Below, one piece after another: positions 1-7,881 of a stretch of 19,042 nucleotides of DNA. Location: contig URGA01000034.1 of NCBI GenBank assembly GCA_900547275.1, forward strand, positions 1-19,042, given 5' to 3'. This DNA is from an uncultured Oscillospiraceae bacterium. Lineage in GTDB: Bacteria > Bacillota > Clostridia > Oscillospirales > Acutalibacteraceae. The notes below the pieces were generated by a model that was given only the letters and a program-made list of their open reading frames with translations, was not told where the DNA came from and searched no databases. Position numbers and translations under genes: made by a program. Each line of letters opens with the position of its first letter. Positions within the stretch are counted from its first letter, which is position 1.

Positions 1-980
1 GGCAGCCATTGGCGGAAAGCCTGCGCCTGAGTTTCAAGGACAATGTAATTATCATTGCCGTTGATAAGGCGGCGCATTTCGTCGCCAGCAAAGGATATTT
101 CCATACCGGTAAGATCGTCCTGGGTATTGTGATAAACATCCGTTCCCGCAATGCTTAGCGCCTTAGCGGCGTCAAAATGGCAGATATCCGGCTGAACGCC
201 GCGTGAATACCCGTCCTGAGTGCCCGGCGCTCCGAAACTGCACCATTCGTAGTCAAAATTCTGGGTTATAAACTGGTCAGGTCTTGCGTACTCTTTTACA
301 ATATCGCTCTGCCATTTAAGAAAATCTGAAGCAAGCTTTCTCTGAAATTCCGCAAAAGCGCAGGCGTAACTGCCGTTAATAGTGCCTGTAACATCCGGCA
401 GATCGTCAAAGGAAGTAACGCTGTTGCTCCAGTACGCGAAGCCGAACTCTTTATTAAGTACGTCGATTGTTTTGAACTTGTCTTTCAGATAATCACGGAA
501 AAGTTTCTGAACATCAGCGGAAGCCGTGCCGTAATGCTTCGTTTCATTATCAAGCTGAAATCCGATAACATTGGGATGCTTCGCCGTATGTTCGGCTATC
601 TTTCTGATAATGCGCTCAGCATGAAATCTGTATGTGGGATTTATAATATTCATGTTCTGGCGTCTGCCGTACTTCTCCCTGCCTGAAGCAGTTTCGGCAA
701 GAACACCGGGATCTTTCTTTACAAGCCAATAAGGTACGGCATAAGTAGGTGTGCCGATAATAACATACATTCCGTACTCTTTTGCCATATCAAGCACCCT
801 GTCAATGTGAGAGAAATCAAAAACGCCGTCCTCCGGTTCTTCTGTAGACCAGGTTGATTCTGCAATTCTTACAACGTTAAACGACGCTTTTTTCATCATT
901 TCAAAATCTTCACGCAGACGGTCGTAAGGCAAATATTCCTCATAATACGCCGCGCCGAAAAGAATGGGTAACTGTTTCAT
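1..980 (-). CDS. GH42 beta-galactosidase, N-terminal part (runs off the left edge)
   Basis: Cytoplasmic glycoside hydrolase that would release terminal beta-galactose (or in some relatives alpha-L-arabinopyranose) from imported oligosaccharides. About 326 codons are visible, against roughly 650-700 for the family, so the C-terminal half lies outside the window. The protein begins MKQLPILFGAAYYEEY and continues as the GH42 TIM barrel. The acid/base is E146 in GFQLDNE, and the nucleophile is E316 in IVLETQAQ, both at the spacing expected for GH42. There is no signal peptide. The ATG at 978-980 is preceded on the minus strand by GGAG about 9 nt upstream. The gene is divergent from the GH43 gene. 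Family assignment is firm; the exact substrate is inference. Confidence 0.9.
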   Translation of the reverse strand, partial: MKQLPILFGAAYYEEYLPYDRLREDFEMMKKASFNVVRIAESTWSTEEPEDGVFDFSHIDRVLDMAKEYGMYVIIGTPTYAVPYWLVKKDPGVLAETASGREKYGRRQNMNIINPTYRFHAERIIRKIAEHTAKHPNVIGFQLDNETKHYGTASADVQKLFRDYLKDKFKTIDVLNKEFGFAYWSNSVTSFDDLPDVTGTINGSYACAFAEFQRKLASDFLKWQSDIVKEYARPDQFITQNFDYEWCSFGAPGTQDGYSRGVQPDICHFDAAKALSIAGTDVYHNTQDDLTGMEISFAGDEMRRLINGNDNYIVLETQAQAFRQWL

Positions 981-1027
981 TGATATCATCTCCGATTTTA
1001 ATATTTTGGCAAAAGTATTACATGCTA

Positions 1028-1056
1028 AATATATCACAAAAAGCCAAACATTACAA
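1028..1056 (-). promoter_or_regulatory. Candidate sigma-A promoter for the GH42 gene
   Basis: On the minus strand TTGTAA (1056-1051) and TATATT (1033-1028) are separated by exactly 17 nt, about 50 nt upstream of the GH42 start codon. The match to consensus is moderate and rests on pattern and spacing only. Confidence 0.45.
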
Positions 1057-1096
1057 TATTATCCTAAAAATTATATTACAATTCCAAAACTTATCA

Positions 1097-1125
1097 TTGA
1101 TTATTTTCGCCTATAAGATTATCAT
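1097..1125 (+). promoter_or_regulatory. Candidate sigma-A promoter for the GH43 gene
   Basis: TTGATT (1097-1102), a 17-nt spacer, then TATCAT (1120-1125), about 52 nt before the GH43 start. The 980-1177 interval is AT-rich and shows no conserved protein, so it reads as a divergent regulatory region. Confidence 0.45.
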
Positions 1126-1177
1126 ACAATTGAGGGTATTATTTTTTGAAATACTGTTTTTTAAGGGAGGCAGCATT

Positions 1178-2815
1178 ATGATTAAAAATCCTATACTCGA
1201 GGGATTTCACCCTGATCCGTGTCTTTGCCGCAAGGGAGACGATTTTTACCTTGCCTGCTCAACGTTTGAATGGATGCCCGGCATTCCCATTTACCATTCA
1301 AAGGATTTGAAAAACTGGGAGCATCTCACCAACGTTATTACTGACGAGAAAATGGCAGATTTGAAAAAACTGCCGTCAGCCAAGGGTATTTGGGCTCCAT
1401 GTCTTACTTACTGCGCTGAGGAAGACCTGTTTTATGTTGTTTACGGCGTTATGAATTCAATGAACGCACGCTACTTTGACGTTGACAACTACCTTATTAC
1501 GGCAAAAAATATTGAAGGTCCCTGGAGTGAACCTGTTTATCTTCACTCCGCAGGATTTGACGCTTCTATTCTTCATGACGACAACGGAAAGAAATGGGTT
1601 GTTTCACTGCTTTGGGAGACCAGGGACGGATACGAAAAACCCGGTCAAATCTGCGTAGCGGAATACGACCCCAAGGAGAAAAAAATGGTTGAAATGCCAA
1701 AGCCCGTTTACCATGGTTCAACGGACAGAGGCTGTCTGGAAGCTCCTCATCTTTACAAAAAGAACGGAAAATATTATCTTATGTGCGCTGAAGGCGGAAC
1801 AGGTTATTATCACTGCGCAACTCTTGCCCGCAGTGACAGTCCTTATGGTCCATATGAAGGCGACCCGAAAAATCCCATAATAACTTCATTTGCCGAAAAC
1901 CGATTTGAACGCCAAGATACCGACCACCTTAAACCGCATTATTACGCACCCGGCGTTGAACTCCAGAAAAGCGGCCACGGAAGCCTGATTGAACTTCCCG
2001 ACGGCACACCATATGTCGCCCACCTATGTTCAAGACCGCTAATGCCTGAGAAATGCTGTGTTCTCGGCAGAGAAACGGCTATTCAGAAAATGAAATGGAC
2101 TGAAGACGGCTGGCTCAGAATGGCATCAGGATCGAATATCGCCCAGGCTGAAACAGAAGAAACAGGACTTCCCGAGTTTAACGCCGTTTCAGAGCCTGAA
2201 AAAGACGATTTTAACTCAGAAAAAATCGGAGTATTTTACATGGCTCCCCGCATTATGCCTGAAAGTTTTGCAGATCTAAACGCACGCAAAGGGTATATCA
2301 GACTGAGAGGCCAGGAATCACTCAGCAGCACAAATAAGACAAGTCTGCTTGCCCGCCGCCTTGAAAGCCTTAACACCGAAATTGAAACAAAAATGGAATT
2401 CACTCCTGAATGTTACCGCCACAGCGCAGGCCTCGTTCTTTATTACGACAACATGAATTACATTTATCTTCGCAAGACCTTCAGCGACGATCTCGGCTGT
2501 CCCGTTTTATCTCTCGTTGAAGTTGACAACGGAAGCAAAACGGATATTCCCAACACGGAGGTTAAAGCGCCTGACTGCCCCGTTTATCTCAAAATTACCG
2601 TTGACGGCAAAAAAGTAAACTTCTCATACAAATTTGAAGAAGAAAAAGAATTCTCACCCATCGGCGGCACATACGAAACTGCTAAATTCAGCGATGAATA
2701 CAGCAACTTCGGCGAATTCACAGGAACACTTGCCGGCATTGCCTGCACTGATGAAATATTCCGCAAAAAGACTGCCGACTTCGATTATCTTACTTTCAGA
2801 AGATTTGACAAATAA
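1178..2815 (+). CDS. xynB: GH43 beta-xylosidase (subfamily 11-like, with C-terminal beta-sandwich)
   Basis: Exo-acting enzyme releasing xylose (possibly also arabinose) from xylo-oligosaccharides. There is no signal peptide, so it acts in the cytoplasm. At 545 residues it has the length of the two-domain beta-xylosidases: a five-bladed propeller (about 1-310) and a C-terminal beta-sandwich (about 340-545). Visible catalytic residues are the general base D13 in GFHPDP, the pKa-modulating D128 in GFDASILHD and the general acid E188 in GCLEAPHLY. These spacings match the well-studied Selenomonas-type beta-xylosidase. The ATG at 1178 was chosen because AAGGGAGG lies 7 nt upstream. The open frame back to 980 encodes only low-complexity residues. 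The gene ends at a bidirectional terminator facing the xylulokinase operon, a likely partner in xylose use. Confidence 0.92.
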   Translation: MIKNPILEGFHPDPCLCRKGDDFYLACSTFEWMPGIPIYHSKDLKNWEHLTNVITDEKMADLKKLPSAKGIWAPCLTYCAEEDLFYVVYGVMNSMNARYFDVDNYLITAKNIEGPWSEPVYLHSAGFDASILHDDNGKKWVVSLLWETRDGYEKPGQICVAEYDPKEKKMVEMPKPVYHGSTDRGCLEAPHLYKKNGKYYLMCAEGGTGYYHCATLARSDSPYGPYEGDPKNPIITSFAENRFERQDTDHLKPHYYAPGVELQKSGHGSLIELPDGTPYVAHLCSRPLMPEKCCVLGRETAIQKMKWTEDGWLRMASGSNIAQAETEETGLPEFNAVSEPEKDDFNSEKIGVFYMAPRIMPESFADLNARKGYIRLRGQESLSSTNKTSLLARRLESLNTEIETKMEFTPECYRHSAGLVLYYDNMNYIYLRKTFSDDLGCPVLSLVEVDNGSKTDIPNTEVKAPDCPVYLKITVDGKKVNFSYKFEEEKEFSPIGGTYETAKFSDEYSNFGEFTGTLAGIACTDEIFRKKTADFDYLTFRRFDK

Positions 2816-2850
2816 CGGCTTCAACTGCTCAACACTCAATAATTAAAGAA

Positions 2851-2886
2851 AAGGACTTCCGCCGATTTTGGCAGAAGTCCTTTTTA
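2851..2886. terminator. Bidirectional intrinsic terminator between GH43 and the isomerase gene
   Basis: A 13-bp stem (2851-2863 with 2870-2882, one mismatch) and a 6-nt loop. A T run follows at 2881-2885 on the plus strand and a TTTTCTTT tract on the minus strand. It serves the two convergent transcription units. Confidence 0.85.
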
Positions 2887-2910
2887 TTGTCTTTCAACTA
2901 GTAATTTTGA

Positions 2911-4380
2911 TTAAGCGAAAGGATTTTCAGAGGGATAAAGCATTCCCTTAGGCTGATTAAATCCAACGTCGCCTACACCGAGATAACGGAATACTTCATA
3001 AATCGCTTTGCCGAAGTGACCGAAAGCGACGGCTCCGTGGTGCGGGAAGTTCTTTTCAATAAGAACGTGGCGGTAAAATCTGCCCATTTCCGGAATTGCG
3101 AACACGCCGATGCCGCCGAAAGATTTTGTAGGAACGTTGAGCACTTCGCCTTCTGCAACGTACGCGCGCAGTTTTGCGTCAGCGGTTGACTGAAGACGGA
3201 AGAAAGTAATATTTCCGGGAGCGATGTCGCCCTCAAGAGTACCGTTTGTAAATTCCTGAGGAAGTGTGCGAGCCATAATCTTCTGGTACTTCATCTCACA
3301 GAACGAAAGTTTGCATGACGGAGTATTGCCGCAGTGGAAGCCCATGAAAGTATCTTCAAGAGTATAGGAAGTTTTGTCCTTAATCTCAGCGTCAAACATA
3401 TCACGTGGAACGCTGTTGTTGATATCAAGCAGTGTAACGGCGTCCATACTTACGCAGGTTCCGATAAATTCAGAAAGCACGCCGTAAATATCAACTTCGC
3501 AGGATACCGGAATTCCTCTTGCGGTAAGGCGGCTGTTAACATAGCAAGGAACAAATTTGAACTCAGTCTGGAAAGCAGGCCAGCATTTACCGGCGATTGC
3601 AACATACTCTCTTGAGCCTCTGTGAGCTTCAACCCAGTCAAGGAGAGTAAGTTCATACTGAGCGAGTTTTTCAAGGATTTCGGGCTTCTTGTTGCCTGCG
3701 CCCAGTTCTTTTTCCATATCGGCAACTACTTCGGGAATTCTCTTGTCGCCGCTGTGAGCGTTAAATGAAGCAAACAAATCGAGTTCGCTGTTTTCCTCAA
3801 TCTCAACGCCAAGGTCGTAAAGAGGCTTAATTGGAGCGTTGCAGGCAAGGAAATCCTGGGGACGAGGTCCGAAAGAAATGATTTTAAGATTGCGAAGAGC
3901 AACAACAGTTCTTGCAACAGGCTCAAACTCGTGGATCATTTTTGCGCATTCTTCAGCTGTTCCGACAGGATAAGACGGAATATAAGCGCGGATATTTCTG
4001 AGGTTAAGATTGTAAGAAGCGTTGAGCATACCGCAGTAAGCGTCGCCTCTTCCGTCCAGCAGGCTGTTGCCGCTTTCTTCAGCAGCGGCGCAGAACATAA
4101 CGGGACCGTCAAAATACTTAGCAAGAAGCGTTTCTGATGTTTCAGGACCGAAATTGCCGAGATAAACAACAAGAGCGTTTACTCCTGCCGCCTTAACGTC
4201 TTCAAGAGCGCGAAGCATATCGTTTTCATTTTCGATACAAACGGGGCACTCGTAAATGTCGCCGTATTCTTTCTTGTAAGCCTCAGCCAGACGAGCGCGT
4301 CTGCCCTCTGACAAAGTCATGGGGAAACAGTCACGGGAAACGCTGACCAGACCGAATTTCACTTGTGGTACATTGTTCAT
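2911..4380 (-). CDS. L-fucose isomerase-family sugar isomerase, probably pentose-specific
   Basis: Cytoplasmic aldose-ketose isomerase of the FucI/AraA fold, 489 residues. Likely divalent-metal and catalytic residues are E295 (SCEVDIYG), D319 (TLLDIN) and H447/H448 (NFPHHGAV), in the order found in FucI. It is the second gene of an operon: the xylulokinase stop lies 4 bp before its ATG. The start at 4380 was chosen for the GAGAGG site about 7 nt upstream. No fucose kinase or fuculose-phosphate aldolase is visible nearby. Since the partner is a clear xylulokinase, I infer that it makes D-xylulose from D-xylose in place of a classical XylA. I recall a FucI-related protein serving as xylose isomerase in Clostridium acetobutylicum (CAC2610). 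L-fucose or D-arabinose remain alternatives. Confidence 0.85.
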   Translation of the reverse strand: MNNVPQVKFGLVSVSRDCFPMTLSEGRRARLAEAYKKEYGDIYECPVCIENENDMLRALEDVKAAGVNALVVYLGNFGPETSETLLAKYFDGPVMFCAAAEESGNSLLDGRGDAYCGMLNASYNLNLRNIRAYIPSYPVGTAEECAKMIHEFEPVARTVVALRNLKIISFGPRPQDFLACNAPIKPLYDLGVEIEENSELDLFASFNAHSGDKRIPEVVADMEKELGAGNKKPEILEKLAQYELTLLDWVEAHRGSREYVAIAGKCWPAFQTEFKFVPCYVNSRLTARGIPVSCEVDIYGVLSEFIGTCVSMDAVTLLDINNSVPRDMFDAEIKDKTSYTLEDTFMGFHCGNTPSCKLSFCEMKYQKIMARTLPQEFTNGTLEGDIAPGNITFFRLQSTADAKLRAYVAEGEVLNVPTKSFGGIGVFAIPEMGRFYRHVLIEKNFPHHGAVAFGHFGKAIYEVFRYLGVGDVGFNQPKGMLYPSENPFA

Positions 4381-4384
4381 AATT

Positions 4385-5851
4385 TTAACCTCTCTTATAA
4401 ATTTCTTTGAGCGCAGGGTACAGCTGTACATACTGCGCGTATTTTTCATCATAAGCCGCAGAAACCTGGGCTCTCGGCTTAACGATCTCCCGCACGCCTG
4501 AGAAGTCCCTGCACCGGCTTATATCTTTAAGTGTATTATCTCCCACCATTGACAGAAGCGCACCGCCGTATGCAGGCCCCTCCTCAGCAACGGGAACGGC
4601 AAGTTCAATATTAAGAACGTCTGCCATAATCTGGCGCCACAGCGGACTTTTTGCTCCGCCGCCGCAGATATTTGAAGCGGTAACTTTTACACCTGCTTTT
4701 TTAACGAGTTCAAAACAGTCTCTTATTCCGAAAGCTACGCCTTCAAGCACGGCAAGAACCATCTGTTCACGGCCAGTATCTGCAGAAAGCCCGATAAAAG
4801 CGCCTCTGGTAAGCGGGTCGTTATGAGGGCATCTTTCTCCCGTAAGATAAGGCAGGAAAAAGACGTTGTTTGAACCCGGAAGAGAAGCCGGAATTGCGCT
4901 TTGCAAATCGGAATAATCAGCTGATTTCAATATTTCTTCGCAGAACCATTTATTGCAGGAAGCCGCCGAAAGCATACAGCCCATCAAGTGCCACTTTCCG
5001 TTGGCGTGGCAGAAAGAATGAAGCGCAGGGTCGGCATTGTCTGCAAACTTGTCACTGCAGACAAACAAAGTTCCCGAAGTACCGAGAGAAATATTGCAGG
5101 CGGTGTCGTCGCAGATACCCATTCCGATAGCCGCAGCGGCATTATCCCCCGCTCCGGCAACAACTACAACGTTATTTCCGAAACCGAACTCTTCTGCTAT
5201 GCTCTGCTTAACAACTCCCACTGCTTCACTGCTTTCAAAAACTCTGGGAAGCTGAGACGGAGAAACTTCGCAGACGGAGCACATATCACTGCTCCAGCAT
5301 CGGTTTTTACAGTCAAAAAGAAGAGTACCTGACGCATCTGAAACGTCGGTAACAAATTCTCCTGTAAGTTTATACGTAATATAATCCTTAGGAAGCATGA
5401 TTTTTGAAATCTTTTTAAAGTTTTCAGGTTCATGCTTTCTAAGCCAGAGAATTTTAGGAGCGGTAAATCCGGCGAAAGCGATATTGCCGGTTTTTTCCTT
5501 CAAATAGTTCGTTCCGACTGTTTCGTTAAGATATTCGACTTCGTCGGTAGTTCGCCCGTCGTTCCAGAGAATTGCAGGACGGATTACCCTATCTTCGCTG
5601 TCCAGAATAACGAGGCCGTGCATCTGGCCGCCGGCGCCCAGCGAAGACATTTTTTCTTTTTCAAAGCCGTCTGTCAGCTCAGCCAGTCCTTCTTTTACCG
5701 CTGACCACCAGTCGTCGGGATTCTGCTCCGCGCAAAGCCCGTCAATCATCAAAGGATATGTTTTTGACACTGTTCTAAGAAGATTTCCGCCATCGTCGCA
5801 CAAAATCATCTTAACGGCAGAGGTGCCGAGGTCAATTCCTATATGATACAT
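4385..5851 (-). CDS. xylB: Xylulokinase
   Basis: FGGY-family kinase that phosphorylates D-xylulose to D-xylulose 5-phosphate with ATP, feeding the pentose phosphate pathway. At 488 residues it is the usual length. The N-terminal phosphate-binding loop is IGIDLGTSAVK (residues 4-14). Q76-M77-H78 with AILWNDGR (93-100) form the sugar site, GAGDNAAAAIG holds the catalytic base D236, and GGGAKSPLW sits in the C-terminal ATPase half. The QMH signature and D236 match E. coli XylB numbering closely, which favours xylulose over glycerol or fuculose. The start at 5851 has GGGGGA about 7 nt upstream. It is the first gene of a two-gene operon with the isomerase and is read from the strong promoter at 5906-5934. 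Confidence 0.95.
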   Translation of the reverse strand: MYHIGIDLGTSAVKMILCDDGGNLLRTVSKTYPLMIDGLCAEQNPDDWWSAVKEGLAELTDGFEKEKMSSLGAGGQMHGLVILDSEDRVIRPAILWNDGRTTDEVEYLNETVGTNYLKEKTGNIAFAGFTAPKILWLRKHEPENFKKISKIMLPKDYITYKLTGEFVTDVSDASGTLLFDCKNRCWSSDMCSVCEVSPSQLPRVFESSEAVGVVKQSIAEEFGFGNNVVVVAGAGDNAAAAIGMGICDDTACNISLGTSGTLFVCSDKFADNADPALHSFCHANGKWHLMGCMLSAASCNKWFCEEILKSADYSDLQSAIPASLPGSNNVFFLPYLTGERCPHNDPLTRGAFIGLSADTGREQMVLAVLEGVAFGIRDCFELVKKAGVKVTASNICGGGAKSPLWRQIMADVLNIELAVPVAEEGPAYGGALLSMVGDNTLKDISRCRDFSGVREIVKPRAQVSAAYDEKYAQYVQLYPALKEIYKRG

Positions 5852-5905
5852 TAGTTATCCCCCGCTTTAAACATGCTCCCAACATTGTTTTTTACTGTCA
5901 AATTC

Positions 5906-5934
5906 ATTATATACTTTGCAAAATATTTAGTCAA
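5906..5934 (-). promoter_or_regulatory. Strong sigma-A promoter of the xylB operon
   Basis: Minus-strand TTGACT (5934-5929), a 17-nt spacer, then TATAAT (5911-5906), giving a leader of about 50 nt before xylB. The match to consensus is near perfect. No clear XylR or catabolite (cre) palindrome was recognised beside it. Confidence 0.8.
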
Positions 5935-6043
5935 TTCAAAAATCCACTGAGACTGTATATTTTATAAGATACCAAAAATTATACTTTTTTAATAGCAGTC
6001 ATGCAAAAAGTGTATAAATATGCAGTATATAAGGGAAAAAGTA

Positions 6044-6072
6044 TTGATTTTTGATTTACGTTATGCTAAAGT
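6044..6072 (+). promoter_or_regulatory. Candidate promoter of the amino acid ABC transporter operon
   Basis: TTGATT (6044-6049), 17 nt, then TAAAGT (6067-6072). The second hexamer is preceded by TGC, an extended -10 element. It lies about 50 nt upstream of the binding-protein gene. The rest of the 5852-6123 divergent region is AT-rich and holds no gene I can support. Confidence 0.45.
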
Positions 6073-6123
6073 TATCAAGATATTTCTGTACTTACAGAAT
6101 TAAATTTAAGAAAAGGAAAGGTA

Positions 6124-7020
6124 ATGAACATGAAAAAGTTCACAAAAATCACTGCGATTGTGCTGTCAGTTCTTTTTGTTGCTTCATGCTTCGCTGCCTG
6201 CTCATCAAACAGCGGCGACGACGCAAACAGCGATTCTAAAAGCTCCAACACTGCAAAAGTAAAAGTTATCGACATTGAGCTTTCAAGCGAAGAATACGCT
6301 TTCGGCGTTGACAAATCTCAGCCTGAACTTCTTGAAAAAGCTAACGCTTTCATCAAGGAAATCAAAGAAAACGGCAAATTAGACGAAGTATGTAACCATT
6401 ACTTCGGCGACGGCGAGCCCGTAGCTGTTACTTCAGCAACAGAAGATTCTTCAAAGGATCAGCTTGTTGTTGCAACAAACGCTGAGTTTGAGCCTTTTGA
6501 ATTCAAGAAGGGCGACAGCTTCTACGGCATTGATATGGAAATCGCAAAACTTTTTGCGGACGAGCTCGGCAAAGAACTTGTTATCAAAGACATGAAGTTT
6601 GAATCTGTTGTAACTTCAGTTCAGCAGAAGAAGTGCGACATCGCTATGGCAGGTCTTACAGTCAGCAAAGAGCGCGCTGAAATGGTAAACTTCACAGACT
6701 CTTATTACTCAGCATCTCAGAAGCTTGTTGTTAAGGGCGACGACACAACATTTGACAGCTGCAAAACAAAAGAAGACGTTGAAAAGATCCTTAACGGATT
6801 TGACGCTTCCGTAAAGATCGGCGGCCAGAACGGCACAACCGGTCAGTCCTATGTTCAGGGCAGCGAGGATCTCGGCTTCGCAGGTCTTAAAGCAACATTC
6901 GTTGGCTACGACAACGGCTCACTTGCTATTCAGGATCTGATCAACGGCGGCGTAAATTACGTTATCATCGACGCTGCTCCCGCAAGCGCAATCACAACTG
7001 CTATCAACGCTGTTGCCTGA
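6124..7020 (+). CDS. Amino acid ABC transporter substrate-binding lipoprotein, circularly permuted SBP_bac_3 fold
   Basis: Captures an amino acid outside the membrane and passes it to the permease and ATPase encoded next. 298 residues, with a lipoprotein signal (VASC22, or FAAC26). Residues 46-96 look like the C-terminal end of an ordinary family-3 binding protein (EEYAFGVDK, PELLEKANAFIKEI, HYFGDG). After a linker (97-112), residues 113-298 are the usual N-terminal and middle parts, starting LVVATNAEFEPFEF and ending just where that tail would normally follow. Ligand residues are kept: R184 in LTVSKER, GTTG at 237-240 and D283 in VIIDAAPA, consistent with an alpha-amino acid. Two ATGs (6124 and 6130) both have suitable AAGGAAAGG sites, so the start is uncertain by two codons. 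Exact ligand unknown. Confidence 0.9.
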   Translation: MNMKKFTKITAIVLSVLFVASCFAACSSNSGDDANSDSKSSNTAKVKVIDIELSSEEYAFGVDKSQPELLEKANAFIKEIKENGKLDEVCNHYFGDGEPVAVTSATEDSSKDQLVVATNAEFEPFEFKKGDSFYGIDMEIAKLFADELGKELVIKDMKFESVVTSVQQKKCDIAMAGLTVSKERAEMVNFTDSYYSASQKLVVKGDDTTFDSCKTKEDVEKILNGFDASVKIGGQNGTTGQSYVQGSEDLGFAGLKATFVGYDNGSLAIQDLINGGVNYVIIDAAPASAITTAINAVA

Positions 7021-7041
7021 TTAACTAAATCAAAAATATGA

Positions 7042-7063
7042 CCTCACCCTTTTTCGGGTGAGG
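7042..7063 (+). terminator. Hairpin between binding-protein and permease genes (partial terminator or mRNA stabiliser)
   Basis: An 8-bp perfect stem (7042-7049 with 7056-7063) with a 6-nt loop, followed by CTATATTATT rather than a T run. A second 8-bp hairpin sits at 7116-7123/7131-7138. Weak termination or 3'-end protection here would leave more binding protein than permease, a common arrangement for ABC importers. That role is inference. Confidence 0.55.
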
Positions 7064-7170
7064 CTATATTATTCTTAACGGCAATAATCTCGTTTTGCAA
7101 AGCGGATTTTTCTGTTTCTGCCGTCAGTATCGGCAGAATGAATATGTATTGATGAAAACAAGGTGTTTCT

Positions 7171-7881
7171 ATGGGTAATTTTGATAAGAAAATAGAAGTC
7201 TTTATTGATTATTTCATAAATCATGACGGCTACAAAACAGTGCTCCTGGGCTTGAAAAACACGGCTTACATCGCTGTTCTCGGTCTTTTGATCGGTATCG
7301 TTATCGGTACAATTATTGCAACGGTACGCGTTTTGCCTAAGACTAATCCCATTGTTAAATTTTTCAACGGCGTCTGCAGTCTTTATGTAAGCCTTTTCAG
7401 AGGAACGCCAATAGTAGTTCAGCTTCTTGTATTCTACTACGTTTTGCTGCCCCTTATGGATATACGCATAAATTCAGTAGCGGTGGCAGTAATAGTTTTC
7501 GGCATGAACTCCGGCGCGTACATATCTGAAATCATGCGTGCAGGCATACTGTCTGTTGACAGCGGCCAGATGGAAGGCGGCCGCGCAATCGGTCTCAGCT
7601 ATTCTACCACTATGATGAAGATAGTTATTCCCCAGGCAATCAAGAACATCCTGCCTACTCTCGGCAACGAGTTCATCGCGCTGATCAAGGAAACATCCGT
7701 AGTAAGCTTTGTCGGTGCCACCGACCTTTACGTTGCGTTTAACCGTATCGGTTCAAACAGCTACGAATTCATGGTACCGTACCTTGTTATGGCTCTGATA
7801 TACATTGTTATCGTATTCGTTATCAGCATGGCTATCAAAGTTATGGAAAGGAGTCTGAGAAAAAGTGATAAAAGTATCTAA
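7171..7881 (+). CDS. Polar amino acid ABC transporter permease
   Basis: Inner-membrane channel subunit of the HisM/GlnP family, 236 residues with about five membrane segments. The first is at roughly 22-52 and the last at about 203-225. Typical motifs are FRGTPIVVQL, and the EAA loop EGGRAIGLSYSTTMMKIVIP, where the ATPase docks. KETSVVSFVGATDL completes the family pattern. The ATG at 7171 has AAGGTG 5 nt upstream. It lies 150 bp after the binding-protein gene, in the same direction, and its last 17 bases overlap the ATPase gene, so the two are translationally coupled. With no second permease in view it probably works as a homodimer. The substrate cannot be read from the sequence. Confidence 0.93.
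   Translation: MGNFDKKIEVFIDYFINHDGYKTVLLGLKNTAYIAVLGLLIGIVIGTIIATVRVLPKTNPIVKFFNGVCSLYVSLFRGTPIVVQLLVFYYVLLPLMDIRINSVAVAVIVFGMNSGAYISEIMRAGILSVDSGQMEGGRAIGLSYSTTMMKIVIPQAIKNILPTLGNEFIALIKETSVVSFVGATDLYVAFNRIGSNSYEFMVPYLVMALIYIVIVFVISMAIKVMERSLRKSDKSI

Noticed and set aside
980..1177. Upstream in-frame extension of the GH43 gene by about 66 codons
   Set aside because: The added residues are low-complexity Ile/Leu/Phe-rich, cover the divergent promoter region, and the ATG at 1178 has an excellent ribosome binding site and the family's normal N-terminus.
5852..6123. cre or XylR operator in the xylB/transporter divergent region
   Set aside because: The region is AT-rich, and I found no palindrome close enough to a known consensus to support a call.
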